Shown in pieces: positions 1 to 5,732 of a stretch of DNA of 7,009 nt. Every line of letters starts with the position of its first letter. The first letter of the stretch is position 1. Both the position numbers and the translations under genes were made by a program. Location of the stretch: NCBI GenBank assembly GCA_011526335.1, contig WTJB01000170.1, positions 1 to 7,009 on the forward strand, written 5' to 3'. Below the pieces are notes generated by a model. The model did no database searches. It saw only the letters and a list, made by a program, of their open reading frames with translations, and had not been told where the DNA came from. The stretch comes from Candidatus Arcticimaribacter sp. GTDB lineage: Bacteria > Bacteroidota > Bacteroidia > Flavobacteriales > Flavobacteriaceae.

Positions 1-282
1 GAACAAAAAGAGGCCGCTACATATGCTTATGTGTTGGATGTAAGAACACCTGAAGAATATGCAACGGGGCATATCGAAGGCTCAGATCTTTTAGACATCA
101 GAAATCCACAAGGCTTTATGGAAGGGGCAGAAAAACTGGATAAATCACTATCGTATTTTATATACTGTCGCTCAGGCGCACGTAGTGCTCAGGCCTGTCA
201 GCTGTTGGATCAGATGGGTGTAAAAGCCACCTATAATTTGGAAGGCGGAATTTTGGCCTGGAAAGGAGACATACAACAATAA
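1..282 (+). CDS. Rhodanese-like domain protein, 5' end outside the window
   Basis: This is a sulfurtransferase-type single rhodanese domain. The frame is open from the first base, so the gene begins upstream; the GTG at 31 is internal to the domain and is not a believable start. The visible 93 residues hold the hallmark D-V-R-T-P-E-E-Y strand-helix segment (residues 13-20), the G-H-I segment (23-25), and the active-site loop C-R-S-G-A-R at residues 56-61, with Cys56 as the expected persulfide-carrying nucleophile. The domain ends with the usual N-L-E-G-G-I-x-x-W segment. Family knowledge: such small proteins (GlpE/PspE-like) move sulfane sulfur to thiophilic acceptors, but the physiological acceptor cannot be read from sequence. 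A signal peptide or extra N-terminal domain could lie in the missing part, so cellular location is unknown. The next gene begins 21 bases after the stop, which suggests co-transcription. Confidence 0.93.
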   Translation, partial: EQKEAATYAYVLDVRTPEEYATGHIEGSDLLDIRNPQGFMEGAEKLDKSLSYFIYCRSGARSAQACQLLDQMGVKATYNLEGGILAWKGDIQQ

Positions 283-303
283 ATTCGCCAAGCCCCATTT
301 CTA

Positions 304-1575
304 TTGCGAGAAGATTTTTTACACTACCTCTGGAAGGGTCAACGTTTTGACCCCAAGCGTATGCTATCTGCTGAGGGACAGCCTTTGTATGTTTACTCTC
401 CAGGAATTCACAACCTATTTGAGGGGCCTGATTTTCTTCAGGCACGTATAAAGATAGAAGCGTTGGAGTGGTGTGGCAGTGTGGAATTTCATCTGAAGGC
501 TTCGGATTGGTACACCCACCAACATCATTTGGATGCGGCTTATAACAATGTCATTCTGCATTTGGTTTGGGAAGACGATGTTGAGGTCTATAATCAAGAG
601 GGGACAAGGGTGCCTACGCTTTCGGTGAAATCTTGGGTTAGCGCAAGTCAATTGACTGCATTTTCTGCGTTTTTTTACCAAAAGAAAGAAGGGATTGTTT
701 GCGCTGATCGTTTTAGGTCAGTAAATCCATTGATTCGTATGGGGTGGAAACAACGTTTATTTGTGGAGAGGTTAGAAAGGCGCGTAAATGAAATCGAAAA
801 GCACCTGGTACAAGCAAATCAAGACTGGGAAGCAGTTTTCTTTTGGTACTTGGCCAAAGCGTTTGGCTTAAATCATAATGGGAAAGCTTTTTTTGAAGCG
901 GCGCAGTCCTTGCCCTTTGCTGTTGTGCGTAAGTGTAGTCAAAGTGTTGAAAAATTGGAAGCACTGTTTATGGGGCAGTCTGGTTTATTGAACAAGACCT
1001 TGACAGATGCGTATCATCAAAAGCTACAAAAAACATACGCCTTTTTAAAACATAAATTTCAGTTGACTACACAAGGGGTTACGCCTCCGCATTTTGCTCG
1101 GATCCGGCCGGCAAATTTCCCTACGATTCGGTGGGCACAATTGGCACAGGTTTATTACAGACATAAAGCACTTTTTACTGATTTAATGAGTAAAATAACA
1201 CAAGATAAATTTCTGTCATGGCGGGAGATAGCTATATCTCCTTACTGGGAAGCGCACTATAATTTTGGTAAAATTTCTCCCAAACGTCCAAAACGACTAA
1301 CTGCTGGGTTTTTACAATTATTAGAAATCAATACGCTCTTGCCTTTCTTTTACTTTTATCATCGTTCAAAGGGAAGAATTTTTAGTGAAGAGATAATGGA
1401 TAGAATGGAACAACTCCCCCCAGAGAAAAATAGCATTACCGATTATTTTAAAACCATTGGTGGTATTGCAGAAAGTGCACTAGATTCGCAAGCCTATATA
1501 AGTTTGAAAAAGGAATATTGTGATCAAAAAAAGTGTTTACTTTGTGCTGTAGGACAAACTCTATTACAACAATAA
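304..1575 (+). CDS. DUF2851 family protein, function unknown
   Basis: A 423-residue protein recognised as DUF2851, a family typical of Bacteroidota with no assigned biochemical role. The N-terminus R-E-D-F-L-H-Y-L-W-K (residues 2-11) and the segment around residues 36-48 (N-L-F-E-G-P-D-F, then R-I-K-I) are characteristic. No signal peptide or membrane helix is evident, so it is probably cytoplasmic. The start is TTG at 304: no ATG or GTG lies between the in-frame stop at 280-282 and this codon, and family members begin at this point of the alignment. No Shine-Dalgarno precedes it, as is normal in this phylum. Near the C-terminus, Cys406, Cys411 and Cys414 form a C-x4-C-x2-C cluster that could bind a metal or Fe-S cluster (inference). 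A 7-bp inverted repeat (1224-1230 with 1235-1241) lies inside the gene and is probably incidental. The stop codon abuts the ATG of the PspC gene, which suggests translational coupling. Confidence 0.9.
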   Translation: MREDFLHYLWKGQRFDPKRMLSAEGQPLYVYSPGIHNLFEGPDFLQARIKIEALEWCGSVEFHLKASDWYTHQHHLDAAYNNVILHLVWEDDVEVYNQEGTRVPTLSVKSWVSASQLTAFSAFFYQKKEGIVCADRFRSVNPLIRMGWKQRLFVERLERRVNEIEKHLVQANQDWEAVFFWYLAKAFGLNHNGKAFFEAAQSLPFAVVRKCSQSVEKLEALFMGQSGLLNKTLTDAYHQKLQKTYAFLKHKFQLTTQGVTPPHFARIRPANFPTIRWAQLAQVYYRHKALFTDLMSKITQDKFLSWREIAISPYWEAHYNFGKISPKRPKRLTAGFLQLLEINTLLPFFYFYHRSKGRIFSEEIMDRMEQLPPEKNSITDYFKTIGGIAESALDSQAYISLKKEYCDQKKCLLCAVGQTLLQQ

Positions 1576-1800
1576 ATGGCCCATCATAGATTTAGACAAT
1601 GGTTTGAGCGAAACGGATTCGCTGTTTGTACTCGTTTGGCAGATCGTCTTGGAATGAAAGTAAAAAGCGTACGCTTATTCTTTATTTACGCTTCTTTTGC
1701 CACTTTAGTTGGAGGCTTTGTTTTATACCTCACTTTGGCCTTTTGGCTACGGCTAAAAGATTTGGTTTATACCAAAAGAACTTCTGTTTTTGATTTATAA
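1576..1800 (+). CDS. Small PspC-domain membrane protein
   Basis: A 74-residue protein made of little more than one PspC domain. Residues 1-33 are basic and contain R-L-A-D-R-L-G-M (20-27), the region preceding the membrane helix in PspC domains. Residues 34-58 are strongly hydrophobic and form one probable inner-membrane helix. The tail is short and polar (K-D-L-V-Y-T-K-R-T-S). In Proteobacteria PspC senses envelope stress together with PspA and PspB; no pspA or pspB is visible here, so that role should not be transferred directly. Flavobacterial genomes commonly carry this short stand-alone form next to DUF2851. ATG immediately follows the TAA of the DUF2851 gene with no intervening base, so it is almost certainly translated from the same mRNA. 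Family assignment is firm; function is open. Confidence 0.85.
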   Translation: MAHHRFRQWFERNGFAVCTRLADRLGMKVKSVRLFFIYASFATLVGGFVLYLTLAFWLRLKDLVYTKRTSVFDL

Positions 1801-1823
1801 TTCAAATCCATAAATAGAATTTG
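1790..1823 (+). promoter_or_regulatory. Possible weak promoter for the AGCS symporter gene
   Basis: TTG at 1790-1792 is followed after 22 bases by TAGAATTTG at 1815-1823. This resembles the Bacteroidota promoter (TTG, 17-23 bases, TAnnTTTG) but has three bases, not two, between TA and TTTG. A start site near 1830 would give a leader of about 40 bases before the ATG at 1871. A second candidate, TATATTTTG at 1834-1842, has the same one-base expansion and no well-spaced TTG. The 70-base gap and the change of gene function make an independent promoter here likely, but the exact site is uncertain. Confidence 0.3.
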
Positions 1824-1870
1824 TTTTTAGCATTATATTTTGGATATTGTCAAGGAAGAAACTACACCCT

Positions 1871-3412
1871 ATGAATTTTAAAAAACTACTCAGCATTGTA
1901 CTATTATTTTTTTCTGCTCCAATCTTTGCACAAGATCAAGGTTTAGATGATCGGATTAATGAAGCTTTTACTCCCATAGCCAATTGGTGGGGGGCCGTTG
2001 TATTGCATAATTTTCCAGGAACAGAAATCCCTACCATTATCTTTTTGTTGGTAGGTGGTGCACTTTTTTTTACCGTTTACTTCGGTTTTATCAACATCAA
2101 ACAATTTCCTACGGCTATAAACACCGTTCGTGGGAAGTATGACGAAATAGACGATCACGGACAAGATGAGGAAGACGGAGAGGTAAGTCATTTTCAGGCT
2201 TTAGCCACAGCCGTGTCAGGTACAGTGGGTAATGGAAACATTGCGGGTGTCGCCTTGGCTATTGCTGTGGGGGGACCCGGAGCAACCTTTTGGATGATAC
2301 TCTGTGGATTGATTGGTATGTCAACAAAATTTGTAGAATGTACCCTCGGGGTTAAATACCGTGATGTAGGGGAAGACGGCACCGTTTACGGAGGGCCTAT
2401 GTATTACCTTACCAAAGGATTGGAAGAACGAGGTTTTGCTCGCTTAGGAAAAATACTTGCCGTTACTTTTGCTGTTTTATGTATTGGTGCCTCTTTTGGA
2501 GGAGGGAACGCAGCCCAATCCAATCAAGCAGCGATGCAATTGGTAGAATCTTTTGGGATGACCGGCGGTAGCGCTCGAACAATTATAGGACTCATCATGA
2601 TGGTTCTCGTGGGGATCATTATCATTGGAGGGATAAAGCGTATTGCTTCGGTTACAGAAAAGGTCGTTCCTTTTATGGCTTTAATGTATATCCTCGCTTG
2701 TCTTTATATTATAGGTACCAATATCACATTTGTTGATGATGCTTTTGGAATGATTTTCTCCCAAGCCTTTAACCCTCAAGCTGGTCTCGGAGGACTTTTA
2801 GGAGTTTTAATTACAGGTTTTAGGCGTGCTGCTTTTTCCAATGAAGCAGGAGCGGGGTCTGCATCTATTGCCCACTCGGCTGTAAAAACAAAGTACGCGG
2901 CCTCAGAAGGTTTAGTAGCCTTACTAGAACCCTTTATAGATACGGTTGTGATCTGTACCATGACGGCTTTGGTGATCATTATTTTTAATGGCGATAATAC
3001 CGTCTTTCAATACGGAGGAGAAGGAGGAATTGTTACCATTGCAGGACAACAAGTGGAGGGTGCCGCTATTACTGCCGCAGCTTTTGCAAAGTACATTTCC
3101 TTTTCAGGGCCTTTTTTAACCATTGCGGTGGTGTTGTTTGCTATTTCTACCATGATCTCTTGGTCGTATTACGGACTTCAATCTTGGATGTACGTTTTTG
3201 GAAAAAGCAAGATTTCAGATTTGACGTATAAATTATTATTCTTAGCCTTTATCGTTATTGGTGCTGCTGGAGATATGTCTGCGGTATGGACCTTTTCAGA
3301 CGCGATGATTTTGGCCTTGGTATTTCCGAATATGATCGGATTGTTCTTCTTGTTCCCAAAAGTAAAAGAAGAATTGAATCGTTATTTAGCTGCCATTAAA
3401 AGTGTGAAGTAA
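1871..3412 (+). CDS. Sodium:alanine/glycine symporter, AGCS family
   Basis: An inner-membrane transporter of the alanine or glycine:cation symporter family (TC 2.A.25), expected to take up alanine, glycine or a related small amino acid with Na+. I chose ATG 1871 (513 residues) over the upstream in-frame TTG at 1847, because it places a classic signal peptide at the very N-terminus: K-K, a hydrophobic core, then a probable cut after Ala20 (I-F-A|Q-D). Multiple hydrophobic helices follow, the first at about residues 54-74. The family signature lies at residues 117-146, including G-N-G-N-I-A-G-V-A and G-G-P-G-A-T-F-W-M. A second conserved block, F-S-N-E-A-G-A-G-S, lies about two thirds along. 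An acidic stretch at residues 91-104 precedes the signature, in a loop; flavobacterial members often carry a comparable insertion. Na+ coupling and amino-acid substrate are family knowledge; the specific substrate is not determinable here. Confidence 0.92.
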   Translation: MNFKKLLSIVLLFFSAPIFAQDQGLDDRINEAFTPIANWWGAVVLHNFPGTEIPTIIFLLVGGALFFTVYFGFINIKQFPTAINTVRGKYDEIDDHGQDEEDGEVSHFQALATAVSGTVGNGNIAGVALAIAVGGPGATFWMILCGLIGMSTKFVECTLGVKYRDVGEDGTVYGGPMYYLTKGLEERGFARLGKILAVTFAVLCIGASFGGGNAAQSNQAAMQLVESFGMTGGSARTIIGLIMMVLVGIIIIGGIKRIASVTEKVVPFMALMYILACLYIIGTNITFVDDAFGMIFSQAFNPQAGLGGLLGVLITGFRRAAFSNEAGAGSASIAHSAVKTKYAASEGLVALLEPFIDTVVICTMTALVIIIFNGDNTVFQYGGEGGIVTIAGQQVEGAAITAAAFAKYISFSGPFLTIAVVLFAISTMISWSYYGLQSWMYVFGKSKISDLTYKLLFLAFIVIGAAGDMSAVWTFSDAMILALVFPNMIGLFFLFPKVKEELNRYLAAIKSVK

Positions 3413-3423
3413 AATAACTTTTT

Positions 3424-4242
3424 ATGAAGCCTTTACCGCCTTTTGGATTTCAGTTTACGCGAATTCAAAAGGCGGTTTTGCTTTTTTTGGCGCTCATCTT
3501 AATCCTCCAACTCATTGCGTTTTTCGGGTTTCAACGGCAGCGCATAGAAGTAGGATTTGTGGAGGACAAGGCCCTGCAAGAAAAATGGGATCGATCAAAG
3601 CAAGAGAACCGTTCTACAATTTATCCTTTTAATCCCAATTTTATTTCTTCCTATAAAGCCTACCAATTGGATTTAAGTGCCGCAGAGTATCAGGCCATTG
3701 TTGCTTGGCGTCAAGAGAACAATTATTTTACATCAATAGCAGAATTTCAGGCGGTAACAAAAGTGTCTGCAGCTTGGCTGAGTATGTATGGCCCTTACTT
3801 TAAATGGTCTTCGAACAAAGAAAAACCAGCAAAGAAAATAAACACTCCTGTGCTATTGGGCGAACTGAATACAGCTACTGTTTCCGATTTTCAGAAAATA
3901 AGGGGCATAGGTAGCGTTTTGAGTGAAAGAATTCTAAAGTATAAACATCGCCTTGGAGGTTTTGCGCTCTACGATCAATTACACGAGGTGTATGGATTAG
4001 ACACTACAGTGGTCAACCGATTGAAAGACCAATTTACCCTAAACGCTGTTTCTTATTCTAAAATAAACCTGCAAACGGCAAGTTTAGCTGATCTTGCGGC
4101 GCTTCCTTACCTAAATTACAAGGAAGCAAAAGAGGTGTTAAAACTTCGTACAACCAACGATACCCTTAGTTTAAAAGGATTAAAACACAGCCTTAAATGG
4201 GACCCCTTGAAGTTTCAGAGATTAACGTTATATTTGTACTAA
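3424..4242 (+). CDS. Membrane-anchored helix-hairpin-helix (ComEA-like) protein
   Basis: A 272-residue protein with one N-terminal transmembrane segment (about residues 17-35) and a soluble part with three helix-hairpin-helix units: residues 67-128 (starting F-N-P-N), 147-205 and 213-270. The middle unit is the most canonical, with L-N-T-A at 148-151 and the hairpin R-G-I-G-S-V-L at 160-166. The other two have lost the G-x-G hairpin and are degenerate. HhH repeats of this type bind DNA non-specifically in ComEA, which supports DNA uptake, so a DNA-binding protein anchored in the inner membrane is plausible. The topology, and whether this protein acts in competence, are inference. ATG 3424 lies 11 bases after the symporter stop. 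A terminator-like hairpin overlaps codons 4-18. The next gene starts 6 bases after its stop. Family assignment is solid; role is uncertain. Confidence 0.85.
   Translation: MKPLPPFGFQFTRIQKAVLLFLALILILQLIAFFGFQRQRIEVGFVEDKALQEKWDRSKQENRSTIYPFNPNFISSYKAYQLDLSAAEYQAIVAWRQENNYFTSIAEFQAVTKVSAAWLSMYGPYFKWSSNKEKPAKKINTPVLLGELNTATVSDFQKIRGIGSVLSERILKYKHRLGGFALYDQLHEVYGLDTTVVNRLKDQFTLNAVSYSKINLQTASLADLAALPYLNYKEAKEVLKLRTTNDTLSLKGLKHSLKWDPLKFQRLTLYLY
3435..3488 (+). terminator. Terminator-like hairpin inside the start of the HhH gene
   Basis: ACCGCCTTTTG at 3435-3445 is perfectly complementary to CAAAAGGCGGT at 3466-3476. Pairing continues inward for five more pairs (two of them G-U), giving a 16-bp stem with a 10-base loop at 3451-3460. 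The right arm runs into TTTT (3476-3479) and, after GC, seven T (3482-3488). Shape and position, starting 22 bases after the symporter stop codon, suit an intrinsic terminator or attenuator for the symporter transcript. It is unusual because it lies in codons 4-18 of the next gene. The T tract also encodes Leu/Phe of the membrane helix, so part of it could be coincidence. Termination activity is inferred. Confidence 0.45.
4207..4236 (+). promoter_or_regulatory. Predicted promoter of the acyl-CoA dehydrogenase gene
   Basis: TTG at 4207-4209 and TATATTTG at 4229-4236 are separated by 19 bases. This is a full match to the primary sigma promoter of Bacteroidota (TTG, 17-23 bases, TAnnTTTG). It sits in the last codons of the HhH gene. 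Transcription from it would begin only a few bases before the ATG at 4249, giving an unusually short leader. It would let the dehydrogenase be expressed independently of the HhH gene. A chance match in AT-rich coding sequence cannot be excluded. Confidence 0.5.
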
Positions 4243-4248
4243 AACGCT

Positions 4249-5409
4249 ATGATAGATTCTACAACTTCCAAGTTATCTGACGCAAATGATTTGCGGGACA
4301 TGATAGCTTCCTCTGCAAAAGAATTTGCAGAAAAGCATCTGAGACCACACATCATGGAGTGGGATGAAAGCCAACATTTTCCTAAAGAAGCCTTGCATCA
4401 AGCCGGAGCTTTAGGTTTTATGGGCGTTTTGATTCCTGAAGAATACGGCGGGTCAGGACTAGGGTACCACGAATATATTTCAATCATCGAAGAAATATCT
4501 GCAGTCGATCCTTCTATAGGACTTTCGGTTGCAGCACACAATTCTTTGTGTACCAATCATATTTACCTTTTTGGCAATGAAACACAACGCTGCAAGTGGC
4601 TTCCAAAGCTTGCTTCAGGAGAACATATTGGTGCCTGGGGGCTAACAGAACACAATACAGGTTCTGATGCCAAAGGGATGCATACCACAGCGACCAAAAA
4701 AGGAGACCATTGGGTCCTCAACGGGACTAAAAACTTTATCACTCACGGAAAGAGTGGTGACATCGCCGTTGTTATTGCTCGAAATGGTGAAAAGGGCGAT
4801 AGCCACGGAATGACTGCCTTTGTTGTCGAACGTGGCACTCCGGGTTTCTCTCACGGGAAAAAAGAAAATAAATTGGGAATGCGTGCATCAGAAACTGCCG
4901 AAATGGTTTTTGATCAATGCGTTATCCCAGACGAAAACCGTCTTGGTCCCGTAGGCGACGGCTTTATACAATCCATGAAAATTTTAGATGGAGGAAGAAT
5001 TTCTATCGGGGCACTCTCTTTAGGGATAGCACGCGGGGCGTATAATGCCTCTGTAAAGTATGCCAAAGAAAGAAAGCAATTTGGAAAATCCATCAGCCAA
5101 TTTCAAGGGGTTTCTTTTAAGTTGGTGGATATGGCCACTGAGATTGAAGCTTCTGAACTGTTGCTACACAAAGCTGCTGCAGACAAAATAAGTGGTAAAA
5201 ACATTACCAAAATAGGGGCTATGGCCAAAATGTATGCCTCAGAGGTTTGTGTAAAAGTTTCGAGTGAAGCCATCCAAATACACGGAGGATATGGCTTTAC
5301 AAAAGACTTCCCGGTAGAAAAGTTTTATCGAGATGCCAAGCTATGTACGATAGGAGAGGGGACCACTGAAATACAAAAAGTAGTCATCTCTAGAGAAATT
5401 TTAAAATAA
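4249..5409 (+). CDS. Acyl-CoA dehydrogenase (short/medium-chain type)
   Basis: A 386-residue FAD flavoenzyme that introduces the alpha-beta double bond into acyl-CoA and passes electrons to electron-transfer flavoprotein, in fatty-acid or branched-chain amino-acid breakdown in the cytoplasm. The order is that of the family: N-terminal helical domain (about 15-125), beta domain with W-G-L-T-E-H-N-T-G-S-D at 130-140 that contacts FAD and substrate, and C-terminal helical domain (about 240-386) with R-K-Q-F-G-K (275-280) and I-H-G-G-Y-G-F (344-350). The catalytic base is expected to be Glu370 in G-E-G-T-T-E, the position used by short- and medium-chain enzymes. The alternative position used by isovaleryl- and long-chain enzymes, near residue 254, is Gly. 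Length is typical. Chain-length preference cannot be settled from sequence. The gene starts 6 bases after the HhH gene and may have its own promoter at 4207-4236. Confidence 0.94.
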   Translation: MIDSTTSKLSDANDLRDMIASSAKEFAEKHLRPHIMEWDESQHFPKEALHQAGALGFMGVLIPEEYGGSGLGYHEYISIIEEISAVDPSIGLSVAAHNSLCTNHIYLFGNETQRCKWLPKLASGEHIGAWGLTEHNTGSDAKGMHTTATKKGDHWVLNGTKNFITHGKSGDIAVVIARNGEKGDSHGMTAFVVERGTPGFSHGKKENKLGMRASETAEMVFDQCVIPDENRLGPVGDGFIQSMKILDGGRISIGALSLGIARGAYNASVKYAKERKQFGKSISQFQGVSFKLVDMATEIEASELLLHKAAADKISGKNITKIGAMAKMYASEVCVKVSSEAIQIHGGYGFTKDFPVEKFYRDAKLCTIGEGTTEIQKVVISREILK

Positions 5410-5433
5410 ACCTAAAATCGGCAAAAACTTCCT

Positions 5434-5441
5434 TATATTTG
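5434..5441 (+). promoter_or_regulatory. -7 element of the rpsU promoter
   Basis: TATATTTG matches the Bacteroidota -7 element TAnnTTTG exactly and is followed by GC. No TTG is found at the expected distance upstream (about 5410-5416), so the -33 element is weak or absent. A start site near 5447 would give a leader of about 25 bases that contains the extended Shine-Dalgarno of rpsU. It lies in the 63-base gap after the acyl-CoA dehydrogenase, where I see no convincing terminator for that gene. Confidence 0.6.
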
Positions 5442-5453
5442 CAGCCAATTCAA

Positions 5454-5465
5454 AGAAAGGAGGTG
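5454..5465 (+). promoter_or_regulatory. Extended Shine-Dalgarno of rpsU
   Basis: AGAAAGGAGGTG is a 12-base uninterrupted complement to the expected 3' tail of Bacteroidota 16S rRNA (CACCTCCTTTCT). The GGAGG core (5459-5463) ends 9 bases before the ATG at 5473, an ideal distance. No other gene in the window has such a site, as expected in a phylum whose ribosomes generally ignore Shine-Dalgarno sequences. Established knowledge from Flavobacterium johnsoniae: bS21, with bS18 and bS6, sequesters the anti-SD, and ribosomes lacking bS21 can read SD-bearing messages, so rpsU is autoregulated. The site here fits that arrangement. Confidence 0.9.
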
Positions 5466-5472
5466 CATCATT

Positions 5473-5667
5473 ATGTTAATTATACCCATTAAAGAAGGCG
5501 AAAACATCGATAGAGCGTTAAAACGTTTTAAGCGTAAATTTGATAAAACGGGAGCTATGCGTCAATTGCGTAGCCGTAAACAATTCATTAAGCCTTCTGT
5601 AAAAAACAGAACAAAAATTCAAAAAGCACAATACATTCAAAAGCTGCGTGACGCAGAAGCACAATAG
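5473..5667 (+). CDS. rpsU: Small ribosomal subunit protein bS21
   Basis: A 64-residue, highly basic protein of the 30S platform near the 3' end of 16S rRNA. The N-terminus (M-L-I-I-P-I-K-E-G-E-N-I-D-R-A-L-K-R-F-K-R-K) and the following K-T-G-A-M-R-Q-L-R-S-R motif (25-35) are typical of Bacteroidota bS21, as is the length. The start is fixed by the 12-base Shine-Dalgarno at 5454-5465. In this phylum bS21 helps bury the anti-SD tail, which makes its own SD a sensor of bS21 shortage (known in Flavobacterium, inferred here). It has its own -7 element at 5434-5441, and its transcript should end mainly at the strong hairpin at 5690-5732, so it is probably largely monocistronic. The order rpsU, xerC, hpf is common in the phylum. 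Confidence 0.97.
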   Translation: MLIIPIKEGENIDRALKRFKRKFDKTGAMRQLRSRKQFIKPSVKNRTKIQKAQYIQKLRDAEAQ

Positions 5668-5689
5668 TATAGTGTTTTTTACCATTCAT

Positions 5690-5732
5690 AAAGTTGTCCT
5701 TAAAATGCGTAATTTTAAGGACAACTTTTTTT
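5690..5732 (+). terminator. Intrinsic terminator after rpsU
   Basis: A perfect 17-bp stem (5690-5706 with 5712-5728) encloses the 5-base loop GCGTA and runs into seven T at 5726-5732. The middle of the stem, GTTGTCC/GGACAAC, supplies the GC content. It starts 22 bases after the rpsU stop and suits the rpsU terminator. The T tract ends directly before the ATG of xerC at 5733. Any read-through transcript that serves xerC would therefore carry this hairpin against its start codon. Confidence 0.88.

Noticed and set aside
31..33. GTG as the start of the rhodanese gene
   Set aside because: The frame stays open to base 1 with plausible residues, and starting here would remove the first strand of the domain; the gene simply begins outside the window.
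1803..1829. CAAAT/ATTTG inverted repeat followed by T5 as a terminator after the PspC gene
   Set aside because: The stem is only five weak pairs with no GC core beyond one pair, and a promoter-like element overlaps it.
1847..1870. Upstream TTG start for the AGCS symporter
   Set aside because: It would place eight extra residues, including basic ones, ahead of a signal peptide that begins naturally at the ATG at 1871.
5387..5396. Palindrome TCTCTAGAGA near the end of the acyl-CoA dehydrogenase gene as its terminator
   Set aside because: There is no room for a loop, the stem is short, and no T run follows.
5644..5656. Small palindrome CTGCGT-G-ACGCAG near the end of rpsU
   Set aside because: It lies within coding sequence, its stem is short, and the nearest T run is about 18 bases away. 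The strong terminator further on explains transcript ending better.
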